NCBI GenBank assembly: GCA_050247235.1
Contig: JBFWUN010000017.1
Coordinates: 1 to 64,000 of the forward strand
DNA length: 64,000 nt
Direction of reading: 5' to 3'
Origin: CAIKBL01 sp050247235
Lineage (GTDB): Bacteria; Pseudomonadota; Gammaproteobacteria; Ga0077536
Part shown: piece after piece, positions 1 through 7,693 of the stretch
Numbering within the stretch: position 1 is the stretch's first letter
Layout: every line of letters begins with the position of its first letter
Notes under the pieces: generated by a model
The model's database searches: none
The model's input: only the letters and a program-made list of their open reading frames with translations
Told to the model about the DNA's origin: nothing
Program-made: the position numbers and the translations under genes

Positions 1-244
1 TCACGGCCGCGGGATGCACGGGGTGGGTGATCAGCGTCCAGGTATGGATCCGCCCGCGCCCGGACACCGGCGCCCAGGTGCAGTCTTCGGCCTGGCAGTA
101 CGGGCAGATCGGCGCTGGGGTCCAGCGATACCGCTGGCAGCGATCGCAGCGCTGCATCAGCAGGCGCTCCTCGTTGCACGCGGCCCAGTAGGGCGCCGTG
201 CCGTCCTCCGGCAGCGGCGCCGGGAAAGCCATCGCATCGTTCAT
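1..244 (-). CDS. DUF35 OB-fold/zinc-ribbon protein (partial, runs off left edge)
   Basis: Only the N-terminal 81 or so residues lie in the window; the rest continues past position 1. The protein reads MNDAMAFPAPLPEDGTAPYW and then has a rubredoxin-like zinc ribbon with two Cys-x2-Cys pairs (CDRC and, 13 residues on, CPYC), followed by the first OB-fold strands (GRGRIHTWTLI). This is the layout of the DUF35 (ChsH2-type) acyl-CoA-binding proteins, which partner thiolase-like or hydratase enzymes. Its ATG overlaps the TGA of the upstream thiolase-like gene (ATGA), so the two are translationally coupled and probably form one complex, as Ltp2 does with the ChsH2 DUF35 domain. The substrate is not known. 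Confidence 0.85.
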   Translation of the reverse strand, partial: MNDAMAFPAPLPEDGTAPYWAACNEERLLMQRCDRCQRYRWTPAPICPYCQAEDCTWAPVSGRGRIHTWTLITHPVHPAAV

Positions 245-1413
245 CCGTCGCGCCTCAGGATCATCGCGGAAGTTGGGACCGCACTGCCGGCGCAGACGAA
301 TGCGTAACGTGCGTCCGGCACCTGGCAGCGTGCGCTGCCACGCAGCTGGCGCACGGCTTCGATCGTGTTCTGCATGCCGTGCAGGTAGCCTTCGGAGAGG
401 TTGCCGCCGCTGGTGTTCAGCGGCAGGTCGCCGTCCGGCCAGCGGAAGCGGCTGCCGTCGCCGACGAAATCCTTGCCCTCGCCCCGCGCGCAGAACCCGT
501 AGTCCTCGAACGCCATCAGCACCAGCGGAGTGAAGTGATCGTAGACATAGAGCGCATCGATCGCGTCATGGCGGATGCCAGCGTCCCTGAACAGGCGTTG
601 CGCGATCACCGTGGATTCGTTGGTCGGGGAATCGATGTCCCTGACCATGAAGCGGTTGTTCCACGCGCCCCCGCCGAACCCGGCAGCGGCAATCCACACC
701 GGCGGCTGGCGCAGGTGGCGCGCGCGGTCCGGGGTGGTCACGATGACCGCGGCGCCGCCGTCGGTCTCCAGGCAGCAGTCGAACAGGCGCACGGGATCGG
801 CGATCATCCGCGAGGACTGGTGGTCGTCCAGGGTCATCGGTCGCCCGTACATCATCGCGTCCGGATTCATGTTCGCATGATGACGGCAGGTGACCGCGAT
901 CGCGCCGAAATGTCGCGACTCCGTGCCGTAGAGATGCATGTGACGGCGCGCCGCGAGCGCCACCATCTGGGCCGGGCTGAACAGCCCGTAGGGCGCGAGG
1001 AACGCGCCCGGTCCGCCCACGCGATCGGCCGTGGTGGCCTGGCCGAAACGGGCGGTGCCGCGGCCGGAACGTTCGTTCATCGCGCGAAATGCGACGACCG
1101 CCTTCGCCTGACCGGTGGCGACGGCCATCGCCGCCAGCAGCACCGTGCCGCAAGGCCCACCCCCGCCGCCGTACGCGACCTCCGCGGCAAACCGCAGCTG
1201 CGGCATGCCGAGACAACGCGCGATCTCCACGGGATCGTTGTTGTCCATCGTGTACTTCGCGATGCCGTCCACGTCGGCCGCGGTCAACCCCGCGTCCGCA
1301 AGCGCCGCGCCGATCGCCTCGACGGCGAGCTTCAGTTCACTGCGGCCGGAGTCGCGCGAATACTCGGTGTGCCCGATGCCGACGATGCACGCGCGGTCGC
1401 AAATGGAATCCAT
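241..1413 (-). CDS. Thiolase-like (SCP-x/Ltp-type) acyl-CoA protein
   Basis: A 390-residue protein of the thiolase superfamily, lipid-transfer-protein branch. N-terminal fold: ACIVGIGHTEYSR. A Gly-rich segment near residues 82-90 (GGGGGPCGT) holds Cys88 at the thiolase nucleophile position, but without the usual context. The C-terminal GGNLSEGYLHGMQ segment has Tyr where thiolases have the GHP histidine, and a late CAG resembles the CxG motif. Family members with a DUF35 partner act as retro-aldolases or thiolases in steroid and branched acyl-CoA breakdown; here the partner follows with a 4-bp overlap. The ATG at 1413 is preferred over an in-frame GTG at 1419 because GAGG lies 5 bases upstream of it. 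Thiolysis versus aldol cleavage cannot be settled from sequence. Confidence 0.8.
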   Translation of the reverse strand: MDSICDRACIVGIGHTEYSRDSGRSELKLAVEAIGAALADAGLTAADVDGIAKYTMDNNDPVEIARCLGMPQLRFAAEVAYGGGGGPCGTVLLAAMAVATGQAKAVVAFRAMNERSGRGTARFGQATTADRVGGPGAFLAPYGLFSPAQMVALAARRHMHLYGTESRHFGAIAVTCRHHANMNPDAMMYGRPMTLDDHQSSRMIADPVRLFDCCLETDGGAAVIVTTPDRARHLRQPPVWIAAAGFGGGAWNNRFMVRDIDSPTNESTVIAQRLFRDAGIRHDAIDALYVYDHFTPLVLMAFEDYGFCARGEGKDFVGDGSRFRWPDGDLPLNTSGGNLSEGYLHGMQNTIEAVRQLRGSARCQVPDARYAFVCAGSAVPTSAMILRRDG

Positions 1414-1596
1414 GTTCACCTCGCAACGCCCGCGAGGCGCGCAAACGTCATCGTCGCGCGGCGGGGTGCGGGGATGATACGCGATGCGACGCCAGCGATG
1501 CGCCCGGACGCGCGGCGCGTGGCTGTCGGGTCCCTGGCATCGGGTGAATTGCCGGCGCGGAGGATGCCGGCTCGGCTGACGGGCAGGCAGTGCGGC

Positions 1597-1615
1597 GTCC
1601 GCGCATCGCGCGGAC
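1597..1615 (-). terminator. Strong GC hairpin after the porin gene
   Basis: Perfect 8-bp inverted repeat GTCCGCGC-ATC-GCGCGGAC, about 16 bases downstream of the porin stop codon. No T-tract follows on the minus strand, so intrinsic termination is uncertain. It may instead stabilise the 3' end of the mRNA. Confidence 0.35.
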
Positions 1616-1630
1616 CCCGTGGAGCGAAGC

Positions 1631-2617
1631 TCAGAAAGTGCGGGTGATCGTGAATATCACGGCGTCTTTCGTCAGGTCCTTGTACGACGTGTTGCCTTCC
1701 GCGGAGTACTTGTAGTCGTTGTAGAACGTTTCGAAGCCCCCGTTGAACTCGCACAGCGGCTGACCGATGCCGGCGCACGAGCCGCCTTCGGTCACCCATA
1801 CCCAGGAGAGATCGAGCGTGAAGCCGAGCACGGCGTAAGTTGCGCCGATCTGGAAGTAATCCCAGTCATAGCCATCCGGCGTGCCGAAGTAGGAGGAAAA
1901 CTCATCGCCTTCGACTTCCTGGTGCCCGCCTTTCACGTACGGCGCCAGACCGCCGGGCAGGGTCAGGCCCAGTGCGCCGCCGATGTGGTGACCTTCACCG
2001 TCCTCACCGAAGAAATCCGGGGAGTAGTGATAGTTGAGTCCAAGCGTCGGGCTCAACTGCACGTCGAAGGTCTTGGTGATGCCCAGGTTGACTTCGAAGT
2101 AGTCGGCGTCGATGTCCGCGATCTCCGTATCGAACGGCTGATCGAGACCCGCCGCGCCGCCGTTGCTGAACAGCGCGGGATCCGGCTGCGGGAAGGTGGT
2201 CGACAGTCCACCGGTCACGGTGGGGTCGAAGCCCGGAGGATCCAGGCCTTCGCTGCGGCTCGATTTCTCGCCGGGGAACGTGTAGTAGATGCCCTGGACG
2301 ACGAAGTTCATCCCGGCCCATTCCCAGCCGTAGCCGGCGTTGTAGTCGATCTCGATGTTTGCATCGGAGAACTCCGTGTTGGAGCCCCACACGCCGAGGA
2401 AGAACCCGTTGTAGCTCCAGCTGAGCCCACCCTGGATCGCCGGACCGTCGGAGTTGCTGATCCCGCGGACCCGGTAGTCATTGGTGAGCGCCACGGACCC
2501 GGTGAAGTTTTCCAGGGCGAACGGGCCGGGGGGTGGGCTCGCAGCTTCCTCGGCATGCGCGACGCCCGAGGCGGTGAGTGCCGCGAACATGGCGCTGGCA
2601 AGAGCAGTACGTTTCAT
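1631..2617 (-). CDS. TorF family putative porin (TIGR02001-type)
   Basis: A 328-residue secreted protein with a clean signal peptide (MKRTALASAMFAALTASGVAHA, cleaved before EE). It has alternating beta-strand segments rich in Tyr, Trp and Gly, such as NDYRVRGISNSDG and YNAGYGWEWAGMNF, and ends in phenylalanine (ITRTF), the signal for outer-membrane insertion. This is the Gcw_chp/TorF family, which in many proteobacteria lies beside glnK-amtB. The ATG at 2617 is chosen because GGGAG stands 8 bases upstream; an upstream in-frame start would only add residues before the signal peptide. The 5' region carries a near-consensus sigma-54 promoter and NtrC-like palindromes, so nitrogen-limitation control is likely. 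The transported substrate is unknown. Confidence 0.85.
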   Translation of the reverse strand: MKRTALASAMFAALTASGVAHAEEAASPPPGPFALENFTGSVALTNDYRVRGISNSDGPAIQGGLSWSYNGFFLGVWGSNTEFSDANIEIDYNAGYGWEWAGMNFVVQGIYYTFPGEKSSRSEGLDPPGFDPTVTGGLSTTFPQPDPALFSNGGAAGLDQPFDTEIADIDADYFEVNLGITKTFDVQLSPTLGLNYHYSPDFFGEDGEGHHIGGALGLTLPGGLAPYVKGGHQEVEGDEFSSYFGTPDGYDWDYFQIGATYAVLGFTLDLSWVWVTEGGSCAGIGQPLCEFNGGFETFYNDYKYSAEGNTSYKDLTKDAVIFTITRTF

Positions 2618-2740
2618 TCTCGAATCTCCCAGACTTGTAAACATGACGAATCGACGCTGCCTCGACGCTCACCGTGTTGTCCCCTTAACTGACGGGATGC
2701 CTTTCGGGAGCGCGTGTCATCAGCAGTTGCGGTGAGGGAA

Positions 2741-2756
2741 AGCAACATCCGAGCCA
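2741..2756 (-). promoter_or_regulatory. Sigma-54 promoter of the porin gene
   Basis: On the minus strand TGGCTCGGATGTTGCT matches the RpoN consensus TGGCACGNNNNTTGCW at every defined position but one. GG and GC have the obligatory 10-base separation. The predicted transcription start is near 2730, giving a leader of about 113 nt before the porin ATG. Confidence 0.75.
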
Positions 2757-2840
2757 TTCTCAAATTGGGGTTTTGTGCCACAGAGTTCCCGGCGGCAGAG
2801 GCGCGATCCCGATGACTACACTATATCTTAAAATATATAA

Positions 2841-2853
2841 AAAACAATAGATT
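2841..2853 (-). promoter_or_regulatory. Candidate IHF site
   Basis: The minus strand reads AATCTATTGTTTT, two mismatches from WATCAANNNNTTR, inside an A+T-rich block at about -117 from the predicted sigma-54 start. It lies between promoter and NtrC-like sites, where IHF usually bends sigma-54 promoters. Chance matches are easy in A+T-rich DNA. Confidence 0.3.
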
Positions 2854-2887
2854 AAAATTGCATCTTAAGAGTGCACCTGAGAAATTT

Positions 2888-2904
2888 TGTGCCATTCTGG
2901 TGCG
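2888..2904. promoter_or_regulatory. NtrC-like palindrome (proximal)
   Basis: TGTGCC-ATTCT-GGTGCG against the NtrC consensus TGCACC-N5-GGTGCA: nine of twelve arm positions match. Centre near -166 relative to the predicted sigma-54 start. An isolated half site TGCACC lies at 2872-2877. Confidence 0.5.
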
Positions 2905-2962
2905 TACCCCAGTGAACTCGAACGCGTTTGTCGCCGATACGCAACAGCGAATCGGGCAGGTT

Positions 2963-2979
2963 TGCACTTCCCTGGTGCA
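2963..2979. promoter_or_regulatory. NtrC-like palindrome (distal)
   Basis: TGCACT-TCCCT-GGTGCA matches the NtrC enhancer consensus at eleven of twelve arm positions with the correct 5-base spacer. Centre near -241 from the predicted start, in the usual range for an enhancer-binding activator. Confidence 0.65.
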
Positions 2980-3230
2980 CTGCGGCGGTGGAGCTTTGGA
3001 GATTGGTGCATAGCGACGTTCCGGCAGCCCTCTGACGACGCAAACCTCGCGTCTGCCGCCCGCTGATATGCGAGGCCGGTTGAGGTTGAGGTGGACGGCC
3101 GGCACGCGTGCGTGCGCGATGCGGAAATGCGGCAACGCGCGGCGGCAGAGGATGGCAGGTTGGCCGGTGGCGCCCGCGAATGCGTCCCGCCAGGGGTCAG
3201 TGGTGGTCCGACGCCGCGGGGGTGCCGCGC

Positions 3231-3725
3231 TCAGTGAACGCTTGCGACCGCCCCGTCGGCGGCCCATGGAGTGGCGGGCGCACAGGTCAGTTCGAGCTGG
3301 TCGGGATCGAGGTGGACAGTGAACGGGGCAACGCTCTTCAGCGCAGAGAGGCCCAGGATGTTCTTGCGCGCGCCGGGCAGTGCAACCGCCTCGAAATCGC
3401 GGATGACGCACCCGTCGCCGAGATCGAGTTCGGCAATCCGGTAGACCGGCGCCCGTACGGACGCGTTGTTCGCAAGCAAGGCGCGCAGATGGCGCAACGG
3501 CGTGAGCTTGCCTGCACGCTCGAGCTCACGGCGGGTCGATTCCGCGAGCACCACGTGCGCCGACCCGGTATCCAGCAGGAACTCGACCGTGCGCGCGTGA
3601 TCGATCTGGCCGCGGACATGCAGCGTGCCGACATCGCTCGCCTGCAGCGCAACCCTCGTGGAACCCGCGTGCGCCTCCAGCGCCAGGCCCGCGGCCATCG
3701 CGAATACTGCCAGCCAGTGCTTCAT
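3231..3725 (-). CDS. Secreted retropepsin-like aspartic protease
   Basis: A 164-residue protein with a signal peptide (first 20 residues, ending EAHA). A single aspartyl-protease motif LLDTGS (Asp52-Thr53-Gly54) sits in the expected hydrophobic setting. Later NILGLSAL matches the hydrophobic-hydrophobic-Gly element that packs beside the active site in single-domain retropepsin-type enzymes, which act as homodimers. GGAG lies about 7 bases before the ATG. It is probably periplasmic. It stands alone, transcribed away from the small secreted-protein gene at 3944. Natural substrate unknown. Confidence 0.8.
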   Translation of the reverse strand: MKHWLAVFAMAAGLALEAHAGSTRVALQASDVGTLHVRGQIDHARTVEFLLDTGSAHVVLAESTRRELERAGKLTPLRHLRALLANNASVRAPVYRIAELDLGDGCVIRDFEAVALPGARKNILGLSALKSVAPFTVHLDPDQLELTCAPATPWAADGAVASVH

Positions 3726-3943
3726 CGCCGGTCTCCGGAAGAACAGCCCCGACCACGTTGGTGCATGTGTCGTGCCACCTGTGCGTGACGCGCCAAACGC
3801 CGGAAATCCCGATGAAACGGTTCGCGGAATACGGCTTAAAGTGCCGCGTGTTGGTGCGTTAGGCTTCGTCCGTGCCCGAAATCCGCCCTAGGGCGGTGCA
3901 AAACCGGCGCAGCGTCTCAAACAATGAAAGCGAGGAACCTGAC

Positions 3944-4225
3944 ATGCGGAAGTCCATCAACCTTCGTTCCGTCGTTGCCACCGCGTTGACCGCCGCCCTT
4001 GCGGGGGGCGCCGTGAACGCGCTGGCGGACGACAACGCCGCGCCGACGGCCACGCCGGACGAGCGGCTCGTCTACGTCCCGCACAAGAGCGGCTACCCGT
4101 TCAACTTCTTCCGGGTCCCCAATGAGCGTGCCGAATTCGCCCGCGTCGAGATCGCGCCGGACGCCCGCCCGGATCGCGTCGTCCCGCCGCCGAAAACCGG
4201 CAACCCGTTCCTGCACCATCATTGA
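3944..4225 (+). CDS. Small secreted protein of unknown function
   Basis: A 93-residue product, not assigned to a family. The ATG at 3944 follows a good ribosome site (GAGGAA, 6 bases) and opens a signal peptide ending ALA before DDNAAP. The mature part of about 65 residues is rich in Pro, Arg and Phe and contains two short related elements, KSGYPF and KTGNPF, the second just before a C-terminal HHH. An earlier in-frame start at 3872 lacks a ribosome site and would bury the signal peptide. No transmembrane helix follows the leader, so the mature protein should be periplasmic or exported. The terminal His cluster could bind metal, but that is only a suggestion. Confidence 0.65.
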   Translation: MRKSINLRSVVATALTAALAGGAVNALADDNAAPTATPDERLVYVPHKSGYPFNFFRVPNERAEFARVEIAPDARPDRVVPPPKTGNPFLHHH

Positions 4226-4261
4226 TTGCCGGGCGGAACGGTATGCGCCCTGAACGCCCCC

Positions 4262-4280
4262 GCGCCGGTCCCGCCGGCGC
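4262..4280 (+). terminator. GC hairpin after the small secreted-protein gene
   Basis: Perfect 7-bp stem GCGCCGG-TCCCG-CCGGCGC, 37 bases after the stop codon and without a T-run. It may act as a weak or Rho-assisted terminator. Confidence 0.3.
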
Positions 4281-4410
4281 CGCGGGGCCATAACACCGGG
4301 GACGCACCCGGGTTTCCGGCCCCCGGTACCCGCCAGCCAGTGCATTCCTCTTTGACCGCCCTTCCCTTACCGTAACGGCCTGTCGTTCCCGGGCCAGGTT
4401 CGTTCCGCCA

Positions 4411-5103
4411 GTGTTCTCCGTCACGACGCGTTCATACCGCCGACCCTGGGCGGCAGTCGCCGCATGGCTCCTCGGAATCGTCTCGGCACCGCCCGTCGCG
4501 CGGGCAGACGTCTTCCAGGGCTGGTACCAGCACAACGCGTTCAAGCGGCTGGATGATCGCTGGAGCATCGGCAATTACATGGACCTGCGGGTCACGGATG
4601 CTTTCGGCGAGATTGCGACGACGATGTTCAGCCCGCGGATTCGACGCGATCTCGGGCCCAACTGGTCCGCGCAGCTGAACACCACGTGGATGGAAGCCCA
4701 GGCCGCCGATGCGCGCGGCCGCACCGAGTTCCTGCGCGTGGAAACCGAACTGAACCCGCGCTTCGCGCTGACCGAGCGGCTGACGTTCAGCGCCCGCAAC
4801 CGTTTTGAATGGCGCTTCATCGAAGATGTCGACGATGTGAACCACCGCCTCCGGCTGCGGCCCCAGCTCGATTTCCGCACGCCGGGCGCGGGCCCGGTCC
4901 GCGGGATTTTCATGAACAACGAAGTGTTCTACGACTTCGACCGGGCGCGCGTCACGGAAAACCGCCTGGTGCCGTTCGGGCTCGTGTTCCAACCCACCGC
5001 GCATACGGAGCTGCGTGTCTACCATCTCTGGCGCCGGACCCTGAGCGGTGAGCAGTGGTTCGATTTCCACGTCCTGGGACTGCTGGCCAACGTGAACTTC
5101 TGA
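4411..5103 (+). CDS. DUF2490 outer-membrane beta-barrel protein
   Basis: A 230-residue protein with an N-terminal export signal ending near ARA-DV. Repeated amphipathic strands (FQGWYQHNAFKRL, LDDRWSIGNYMDLRVTD, LTFSARNRFEWRF) lead to a C-terminal phenylalanine (NVNF), typical of the DUF2490 family of small outer-membrane barrels. The only in-frame start fitting the signal peptide is the GTG at 4411; its ribosome site is weak. Family function is undefined. The gene lies in a block of envelope proteins upstream of the carbonic anhydrase gene but is separated from it by 167 bases, so it is probably independently transcribed. Confidence 0.75.
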   Translation: MFSVTTRSYRRPWAAVAAWLLGIVSAPPVARADVFQGWYQHNAFKRLDDRWSIGNYMDLRVTDAFGEIATTMFSPRIRRDLGPNWSAQLNTTWMEAQAADARGRTEFLRVETELNPRFALTERLTFSARNRFEWRFIEDVDDVNHRLRLRPQLDFRTPGAGPVRGIFMNNEVFYDFDRARVTENRLVPFGLVFQPTAHTELRVYHLWRRTLSGEQWFDFHVLGLLANVNF

Positions 5104-5124
5104 CGACGCTGCCGCGCGCGGGGT

Positions 5125-5160
5125 TCAAGAATCCCGATGAATCCGGCTCGGAATTCTTGA
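5125..5160. repeat. Inverted repeat before the carbonic anhydrase gene
   Basis: TCAAGAAT at 5125-5132 is exactly repeated inverted as ATTCTTGA at 5153-5160, with 20 bases between and a few further pairing bases inside. TTGTT follows. It starts 22 bases after the DUF2490 stop, so it may be a terminator, or it may be an operator for the carbonic anhydrase-SulP genes about 110 bases downstream. Confidence 0.4.
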
Positions 5161-5270
5161 TTGTTCCCGGCGTTTGCCTCCCCTAGTTTTCCCAGCCTCG
5201 ACGCTGGCGCACCGTCGTTTCGGGCGGGTCGCCGCGATCCTTCGGAACCACGCATGAGGAGGCACCTGCC

Positions 5271-5936
5271 ATGCGCACGCAGACCCGTGAAATCCAGCAG
5301 AACCTGACGCCGGAACTCGCTTACAACATCCTCAAGGAAGGGAACCAGCGCTTCGTCAGCAATCTGCGGTTCAACCGCAACCTGCTGCAGCAGGTCAACG
5401 AGACCTCCGACGGGCAGCATCCCTTCGCGATCGTGCTGAGCTGCATCGACTCCCGCACCTCCGCGGAACTCATCTTCGACCAGGGTCTCGGCGACATCTT
5501 CAGCGCCCGCATCGCCGGCAATGTCCTCAACGATGACATCCTCGGCAGCATGGAGTTTGCGTGCAAGGTGGCGGGCGCCAAGCTTATCGTGGTACTCGGC
5601 CACACGCGCTGCGGTGCGATCAAGGGCGCGTGCCAGCACGTCGAAATGGGTCACCTCACGGGGCTGCTGAGCAAGATCGGCCCCGCACTCCACGCGATCG
5701 AGCAGACCGGCTGTGCCCGCGAAGATGAAAGCGCGTTCGTCGAACGCGTCGCGGAAGAGAACATGCGACACCAGATGCGCGCGATCCTCGAGCGCAGCCC
5801 GATCCTCGAGCACCTGCTCGACGCCGGCGCGATCGGCATCGCAGGCGGCATCTACTCGGTGGAAACCGGCGAGGTCGAGTTCAAGGAAGCAATTTTCCGC
5901 ACACCGGCGACGGTCCGTCCTGCGAAAGTGGCGTAA
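5271..5936 (+). CDS. Beta-class carbonic anhydrase
   Basis: A 221-residue enzyme interconverting CO2 and bicarbonate. The beta-class zinc site is complete: Cys58-x-Asp60-Ser-Arg62 (SCIDSR) and His111-x2-Cys114 (GHTRCGA). The ATG follows AGGAGG at ideal spacing. No signal peptide, so cytoplasmic. The next gene, 121 bases downstream on the same strand, is a SulP anion transporter; such pairs usually move bicarbonate and keep CO2/HCO3 in balance. Length is typical of the family. Confidence 0.95.
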   Translation: MRTQTREIQQNLTPELAYNILKEGNQRFVSNLRFNRNLLQQVNETSDGQHPFAIVLSCIDSRTSAELIFDQGLGDIFSARIAGNVLNDDILGSMEFACKVAGAKLIVVLGHTRCGAIKGACQHVEMGHLTGLLSKIGPALHAIEQTGCAREDESAFVERVAEENMRHQMRAILERSPILEHLLDAGAIGIAGGIYSVETGEVEFKEAIFRTPATVRPAKVA

Positions 5937-6057
5937 CGGTCCGCCCGGCGCGTCCGGCACCCCGGGTGCCGGACGCGGGACCCGCGACGGAGGAAGGCGG
6001 GTTCCCGGTCGGCAATCTTCCGAACCCTCATCGAAAAGTGACTTTCAGCGAGGATCC

Positions 6058-7644
6058 ATGCACCTGTTCAGCCATGCCCGTCACGACGTGCCCGCGAGCA
6101 TCGTCGTATTCTTCGTCGCACTGCCGCTGTGTCTCGGCATCGCGCTCGCCAGCGGCGCGCCGCTCTTTTCAGGCCTCATCGCCGGGGTCATCGGCGGCGT
6201 GGTGGTCGGTCTCCTGAGCGGTTCGCCTCTCGGGGTTTCCGGGCCCGCCGCCGGCCTGGCCGTGATCGTCCTGTCGTCCATCCAGACGCTCGGCAGTTTC
6301 CAGGCCTTTCTCGTGGCCGTCGTGCTCGCCGGCCTGCTGCAGATGGCGCTCGGCGTCGCCCGTGCCGGCGTGCTCGGGTATTTCTTCCCGTCGTCCGTGA
6401 TCAAGGGAATGCTGGCGGGTATCGGGGTGATCATCGTCATGAAGCAGTTGCCCCATGCGGTGGGATATGACGCCGACTTCGAAGGAGATCTCCGTTTCAC
6501 GCAGGCCGATGGCGAAAACACCCTGTCGGCGCTGACGAACATGTGGAACTTCGTCGATGGCAGCGCGATGTTCATCGCGCTGTCCACGCTCGTCGTCCTG
6601 ATCGCATGGGACAAGCACCTGAAACCCCGCCACAAGGTATTCCAGGTACTGCCCGGGGCGCTCGCCGCGGTACTGTGCGGCGTCCTCTTCCAGTTCCTGA
6701 CGGAACGGTTCGCGCCCGCGCTGGCGCTGTCCCCGGAGCATCTCGTGGCGGTTCCCGTCGCCGCTAGCGTGGGCGGGTTCTTCGGTCTGTTCACGAGTCC
6801 CGACTGGTCCCACCTGATGAACCCGCAGGTGTACGTGATCGCCGCGACGCTCGCCGTCGTCGCGAGCCTGGAGACGCTTCTGTGCGTGGAGGCCACCGAC
6901 AAGCTGGATCCCCACAAGCGCGTCACCCCCACCAACCGGGAGCTCGTCGCCCAGGGCACCGGCAACGTGGTCTCCGGTCTGCTCGGGGGGCTGCCGATCA
7001 CGCAGGTGATCGTGCGCAGTTCGGCGAACATCCAGTCGGGTGCACACGGTCGCCTGTCGACCATCCTGCACGGCCTGTTGCTCGCCGTCTGCGTCGCAAC
7101 GCTCCCGCACCTCCTGAACATGATCCCGCTCGCCGTGCTCGCCGGTGTGCTGCTGGTGGTCGGGTACAAGCTCGCGCAGCCCGCGCTGTTCAAGGCGGTC
7201 TACCGGCAGGGCATGGCACAGTTCCTGCCGTTCATCGTGACGGTGCTCGGCGTGGTGCTGACGGACCTGCTGTCCGGCATCGCGGCGGGCATGGTCGTCG
7301 CGATACTCTTCCTGCTCCGCCGCAGCTATCTCAATTCGCACTTTCTCCACATGGAACAGCGCGACACCGCGGCGCACGAGCACATCGTGACCCTGCGGCT
7401 CGCGGAGGAAGTGACTTTCCTGAACAAGGGCGCGATCCTGAAGGAGTTCAGCCGGATCCCGGACCGTTCGCACGTGGTGATCGACCGCAGCGCGTGCATC
7501 GGGATCGATCACGATGTCCGCGAGATCATCGAGGACTTCCGCAATACCGCCCAGGACCGCGGCATCACGGTGGAACTGATCGATCGCCCGCCGCCGCAAC
7601 ACCGACCCGCCTTCCTGCCGGACCCGCCGCGCGCCGCGGCCTGA
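6058..7644 (+). CDS. SulP family anion (probably bicarbonate) transporter with STAS domain
   Basis: A 528-residue inner-membrane protein. The N-terminal FFVALPLCLGIALASGAPLFSG and the following GxxxG-rich helices are the SulP core; about ten to twelve membrane segments extend to roughly residue 420. A cytoplasmic STAS domain follows (from about HIVTLRLAEEVTFLNKG to ITVELIDR). The ATG at 6058 follows GCGAGGA and begins just before the first helix; the open frame extends upstream only because it lacks stops. Placement directly after a beta-carbonic anhydrase argues for bicarbonate rather than sulfate, though sulfate or other anions cannot be excluded from sequence. Confidence 0.9.
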   Translation: MHLFSHARHDVPASIVVFFVALPLCLGIALASGAPLFSGLIAGVIGGVVVGLLSGSPLGVSGPAAGLAVIVLSSIQTLGSFQAFLVAVVLAGLLQMALGVARAGVLGYFFPSSVIKGMLAGIGVIIVMKQLPHAVGYDADFEGDLRFTQADGENTLSALTNMWNFVDGSAMFIALSTLVVLIAWDKHLKPRHKVFQVLPGALAAVLCGVLFQFLTERFAPALALSPEHLVAVPVAASVGGFFGLFTSPDWSHLMNPQVYVIAATLAVVASLETLLCVEATDKLDPHKRVTPTNRELVAQGTGNVVSGLLGGLPITQVIVRSSANIQSGAHGRLSTILHGLLLAVCVATLPHLLNMIPLAVLAGVLLVVGYKLAQPALFKAVYRQGMAQFLPFIVTVLGVVLTDLLSGIAAGMVVAILFLLRRSYLNSHFLHMEQRDTAAHEHIVTLRLAEEVTFLNKGAILKEFSRIPDRSHVVIDRSACIGIDHDVREIIEDFRNTAQDRGITVELIDRPPPQHRPAFLPDPPRAAA

Positions 7645-7693
7645 GTTTCGCGTGCGCCGCCGTACCCCGGGTCACGGGGACGGCGCGCAACGT

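Larger units (their letters stand above)
2618..3230. other. Long intergenic control region, no gene seen
   Basis: These 613 bases separate the porin and the aspartic protease gene. Open frames here have atypical composition and no recognisable family, so none is called. The segment 2816-2870 is strikingly A+T-rich against the local background. The region holds the sigma-54 promoter, a candidate IHF site and two NtrC-type palindromes listed separately. Nothing recognisable was found from 2980 to 3230. Confidence 0.6.

Noticed and set aside
2821..3411. Minus-strand open frame of 196 codons over the porin upstream region
   Set aside because: Arg/Pro/His-rich translation with no family, overlapping the aspartic protease gene on the same strand in another frame and covering the sigma-54/NtrC control region.
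3842..3858. Third NtrC-like palindrome TGCCGC-GTGTT-GGTGCG upstream of the small secreted-protein gene
   Set aside because: Only nine of twelve arm positions match, and no sigma-54 promoter was found between it and the gene, so no regulatory call is made.
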